From Haplosporangium gracile (lineage: Eukaryota; Mortierellomycota; Mortierellomycetes; Mortierellales; Mortierellaceae), in the NCBI GenBank assembly GCA_015499985.1, contig JAAAUF010000600.1:1-21756 (forward strand): a stretch of 21,756 nucleotides of DNA, in the 5' to 3' direction. The translations under genes and the position numbers were made by a program. The notes under the pieces were generated by a model. It did not search any database. It was not told the DNA's origin and saw only the letters and a list, made by a program, of their open reading frames with translations. Positions 19,737-21,756 of this stretch are shown here, piece by piece; the stretch's first letter is position 1; each line of letters opens with the position of its first letter.

Positions 19737-20518
19737 TTGGGGATGTGTGCTGTGCAGTAGTGCGATGGGAGATGGAAGGTAGAGAGTGTGCGTAAGAAAA
19801 AGAAAAGCCGTTGGTTGATTGCGGCTTTTTTGTGATGAGTGAGTGGGTAGTGAGTAGAAGAATAGCAGGAATGAGAGAACAGTTGATGTAGGATAAAATA
19901 AGAAAGAACAAGAGCAGTGGACACAAGGATTAATTTTGTGGGAAAAAAAAAGATAAAAACATCGACGGTGGGAAAGGGACAGAACGAGAAAAAAAAGAAA
20001 AAAGGTGACAAAGAGAGGGAGAGAAGCATTGTCCTTCGTACTCCTTCGGGCCAAATTGGCGCCACCAAGTTTCCTGAATCGCCGTCGCACAATCAAGACG
20101 TAACCAGAGATCATTGGCTCACTTCCAAGTATTGGAACCCCCAGGGTGTTGGTGGATTGAACAAAGGTCTAAGCTTCTAGAGATTACTCTTTTTTATCAA
20201 TTATCAGTTATTATCTGCGTCAAATGGTACCTAGTTTGACCCTTTTGTCAGTACCATCATTGATGAAAGTTAGTGGCAAAAATTACCTGCTCTGGTAATG
20301 TACAAGCCACTATTAGAATACGCCTTTCTGTAGTTTAGCAGCATCGTTCCTCACCTTCTTCGCTTCTTTAACATCACCACCTTTGGCTCGTTTTTTCACA
20401 TCGCCCACAACCGCGCCTCATTCGGGGAACACAAGGACTTTACACCAGCAAATCTCTCATACCACTTTCACTCACAACAACATACATACCCCTTCATCGC
20501 CACTGAAACATATAAGGG
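19737..20518. promoter_or_regulatory. Divergent promoter region between GDA1 and the homeodomain gene
   Basis: The two genes start 782 bp apart on opposite strands. The GDA1 side (to about 20030) is pyrimidine-rich on the minus strand, as in the other leaders here. The homeodomain side (about 20340-20518) is C/T/A-rich and has no ATG before 20519. No clear TATA box is seen on the GDA1 side. I see no gene within the interval. Confidence 0.5.
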
Positions 20519-21756
20519 ATGGCCTCGGGCCAGAATCCTTGGGACGGTCAGCAACCCTCACGCTCATTACCCTCAGCTTCGTCCTCTGGATCTGATGGTA
20601 CGAATGGAGGAGACAACAGTAGAGCTTCAGAATCGATGCAGACACAGAGGAAATTTTTTGTCTCGTCCGTAAATATACCCTTCATATACAACGGACCGTC
20701 ACCTTCGAATGGCAGCGGTTCAAGTTACCAGACAGCTGACCAGACCTCAGAAAGTGCGCGCCAAGAGAACTCTGGTGAGAATAAGCGAGAATACAGCTGA
20801 TACATGAAATGTGATACCCTAGAAGAAACCACACGTCAGCTTTGTCTTTGCGCGACAACTGTTTCTGTAGAGAGTGTTAGTTCATAGAAAAAACGGTAAT
20901 TAGCGGATGTTAACACCATTCGTCGTTGTCTTATCACATGCAAAGTGGCTAGACCAGCCTTCACCCTTGCTACCCCAGTAACAATCACGAGCTCACAACC
21001 AACAGTAACACGGCATGCCACGGCGGATCAGAGAGACTATCTCGAGTCGATCTTTAACAGGAGACCGAGGCCAGAGACTGACGAAATTGAAGAGATTGCG
21101 GCCAGGCTATCATTAACCGTAACAAAGGTAGAGCTTATTTCTACTTCCGTGCCATGGATAGTCCATAGAAACCGCATGTCCGATTTGGCTCCAAACCGCT
21201 ACCGCGATTGGCTCTCTAATATCTAAATCAAAATACATGTATGCGTTGTGATCAATTGTTAGGTCCGGAAATGGTTCACCAGCAGGCGCGCTAAAGCAAA
21301 GAGGGAAGCGACAGAAGTGCCGCCTGTGATATCTCCTCCCTCCCATACTATACCTACTCGCACCGCCTTGTCGGCAACAATTGCCCCAGAGGTACAGAGC
21401 CACCTTACACGGAACGAACCTACACCGAGAGAGTCCATACGGGACGAGCCTACAAGGAACGAATCTACGCGGAATGTTGTACCAACTTCTGCCTCCAGCG
21501 CGTCAACAAGGTGAGGAAAATTGCCAGGATAGCTGAAGTGCTTGTACGTATCAAAGGGATATCGATCAACATATAAGCTTGAGCTAATATATTTCTGCTC
21601 TGCATATAGTAGTGACCGAGAAGAAACGCCTTCGGCCGATGGTATCCTGGGAAGCGGAAGCGTTAAATACCGTCCTTCCACCATACAAGCGCGGAGTCTG
21701 TCTTCCTATAGATCTCAACTTGAAAAGGGGCAGTCGAATAAGGGAGACTCGAGTAA
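20519..21756 (+). CDS. Homeodomain protein, 3' end beyond the window
   Basis: Probably a nuclear DNA-binding regulator. Proposed exons: 20519-20774, 20904-21127 (or from 20946), 21263-21510, and 21610 (or 21613) to the window edge, all in consistent phase. Exon 1 is Ser/Gly/Asn-rich and begins in a good context (GGGATGGCC). The homeodomain is built from exons 2 and 3, with an intron of 135 nt (AAG|GTAGAG...TTAG) between homeodomain positions 44 and 45. Helix 1 has L16, E17 and F20; helix 2 has A35, L38 and L40; helix 3 reads VRKWFTSRRAKAKRE with V45, W48, F49 and R53. Spacing is the standard 60 residues, not TALE. Position 51, almost always Asn, is Ser. Exon 3 also holds a five-residue tandem repeat. 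The link of exon 1 to exon 2 is the least certain part. Confidence 0.78.
21407..21481 (+). repeat. 15-bp tandem repeat coding five-residue units
   Basis: Five degenerate units at 21407, 21422, 21437, 21452 and 21467 encode TRNEP, TPRES, IRDEP, TRNES and TRNVV in the homeodomain protein, downstream of helix 3. The last unit is only half conserved. Confidence 0.7.

Noticed and set aside
19737..20114. In-frame N-terminal extension of GDA1 upstream of the ATG at 19736
   Set aside because: The extra residues are Phe/Leu/Ser-rich from a pyrimidine tract, would add a second hydrophobic stretch, and resemble the leaders of the other genes here.
20223..20264. ATGGTAC...GTACCAT inverted repeat between GDA1 and the homeodomain gene
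   Set aside because: Only seven paired bases around a 20-nt loop and no flanking support; such pairs are expected by chance.
1..21756. tRNA or rRNA genes and CRISPR arrays
   Set aside because: I looked for tRNA B-box sequence (GGTTCGANNCC) and regularly spaced repeats. The near hits at about 7307 and 7555 lack a matching acceptor stem, and no spaced repeat array exists.

Overview
The window reads as nuclear DNA of a filamentous fungus, most likely an early-diverging one (Mucoromycota or Mortierellomycotina). The reasons are a fungal Zn2Cys6 regulator, a Golgi GDPase with a fungal layout, short GT-AG introns of about 93-135 nt, long pyrimidine-rich leaders before start codons, and many poly-A/T tracts and microsatellites. 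The taxon is inferred from style and gene content, not from a marker gene.

Layout. At 1-243 are two diverged tandem copies of a poly(A)-ended tail, perhaps the 3' end of a retroelement. At 1608-2553 (minus) lies a broken gene for a secreted Gly/Tyr-rich protein, interrupted by a small element with inverted repeats. From about 2.6 to 9.2 kb there is no credible gene. This stretch is low-complexity DNA with a cluster of E2F-like TTTCCCGC sites, palindromes and microsatellites. At 9201 a TATA box opens a leader of about 1.1 kb for a Zn2Cys6/AT-hook transcription factor (10372-12597, plus). All ATGs downstream of the one just behind the TATA box fall inside one predicted leader intron.

The right half is gene-dense. 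An FHIP-family (RAI16-like) protein of the FTS-Hook-FHIP dynein-adaptor complex (17229-13123, minus, two exons) converges on the regulator. Upstream of it, in the same direction, is the Golgi guanosine diphosphatase GDA1 (19736-17837, minus, three exons). Diverging from GDA1 is a multi-exon homeodomain gene (20519 to beyond the window end, plus). Its homeodomain is complete only after splicing, and it carries Ser in place of the near-invariant Asn51.

Functionally, GDA1 (Golgi glycosylation) and FHIP (endosome-dynein linkage) are housekeeping membrane-traffic genes. They are flanked by two probable transcriptional regulators. Nothing in the sequence ties the four into one pathway. The most unusual features are the gene-free E2F-site-rich region with the ATG-free leader, the atypical homeodomain, and the pseudogene with its small insertion.
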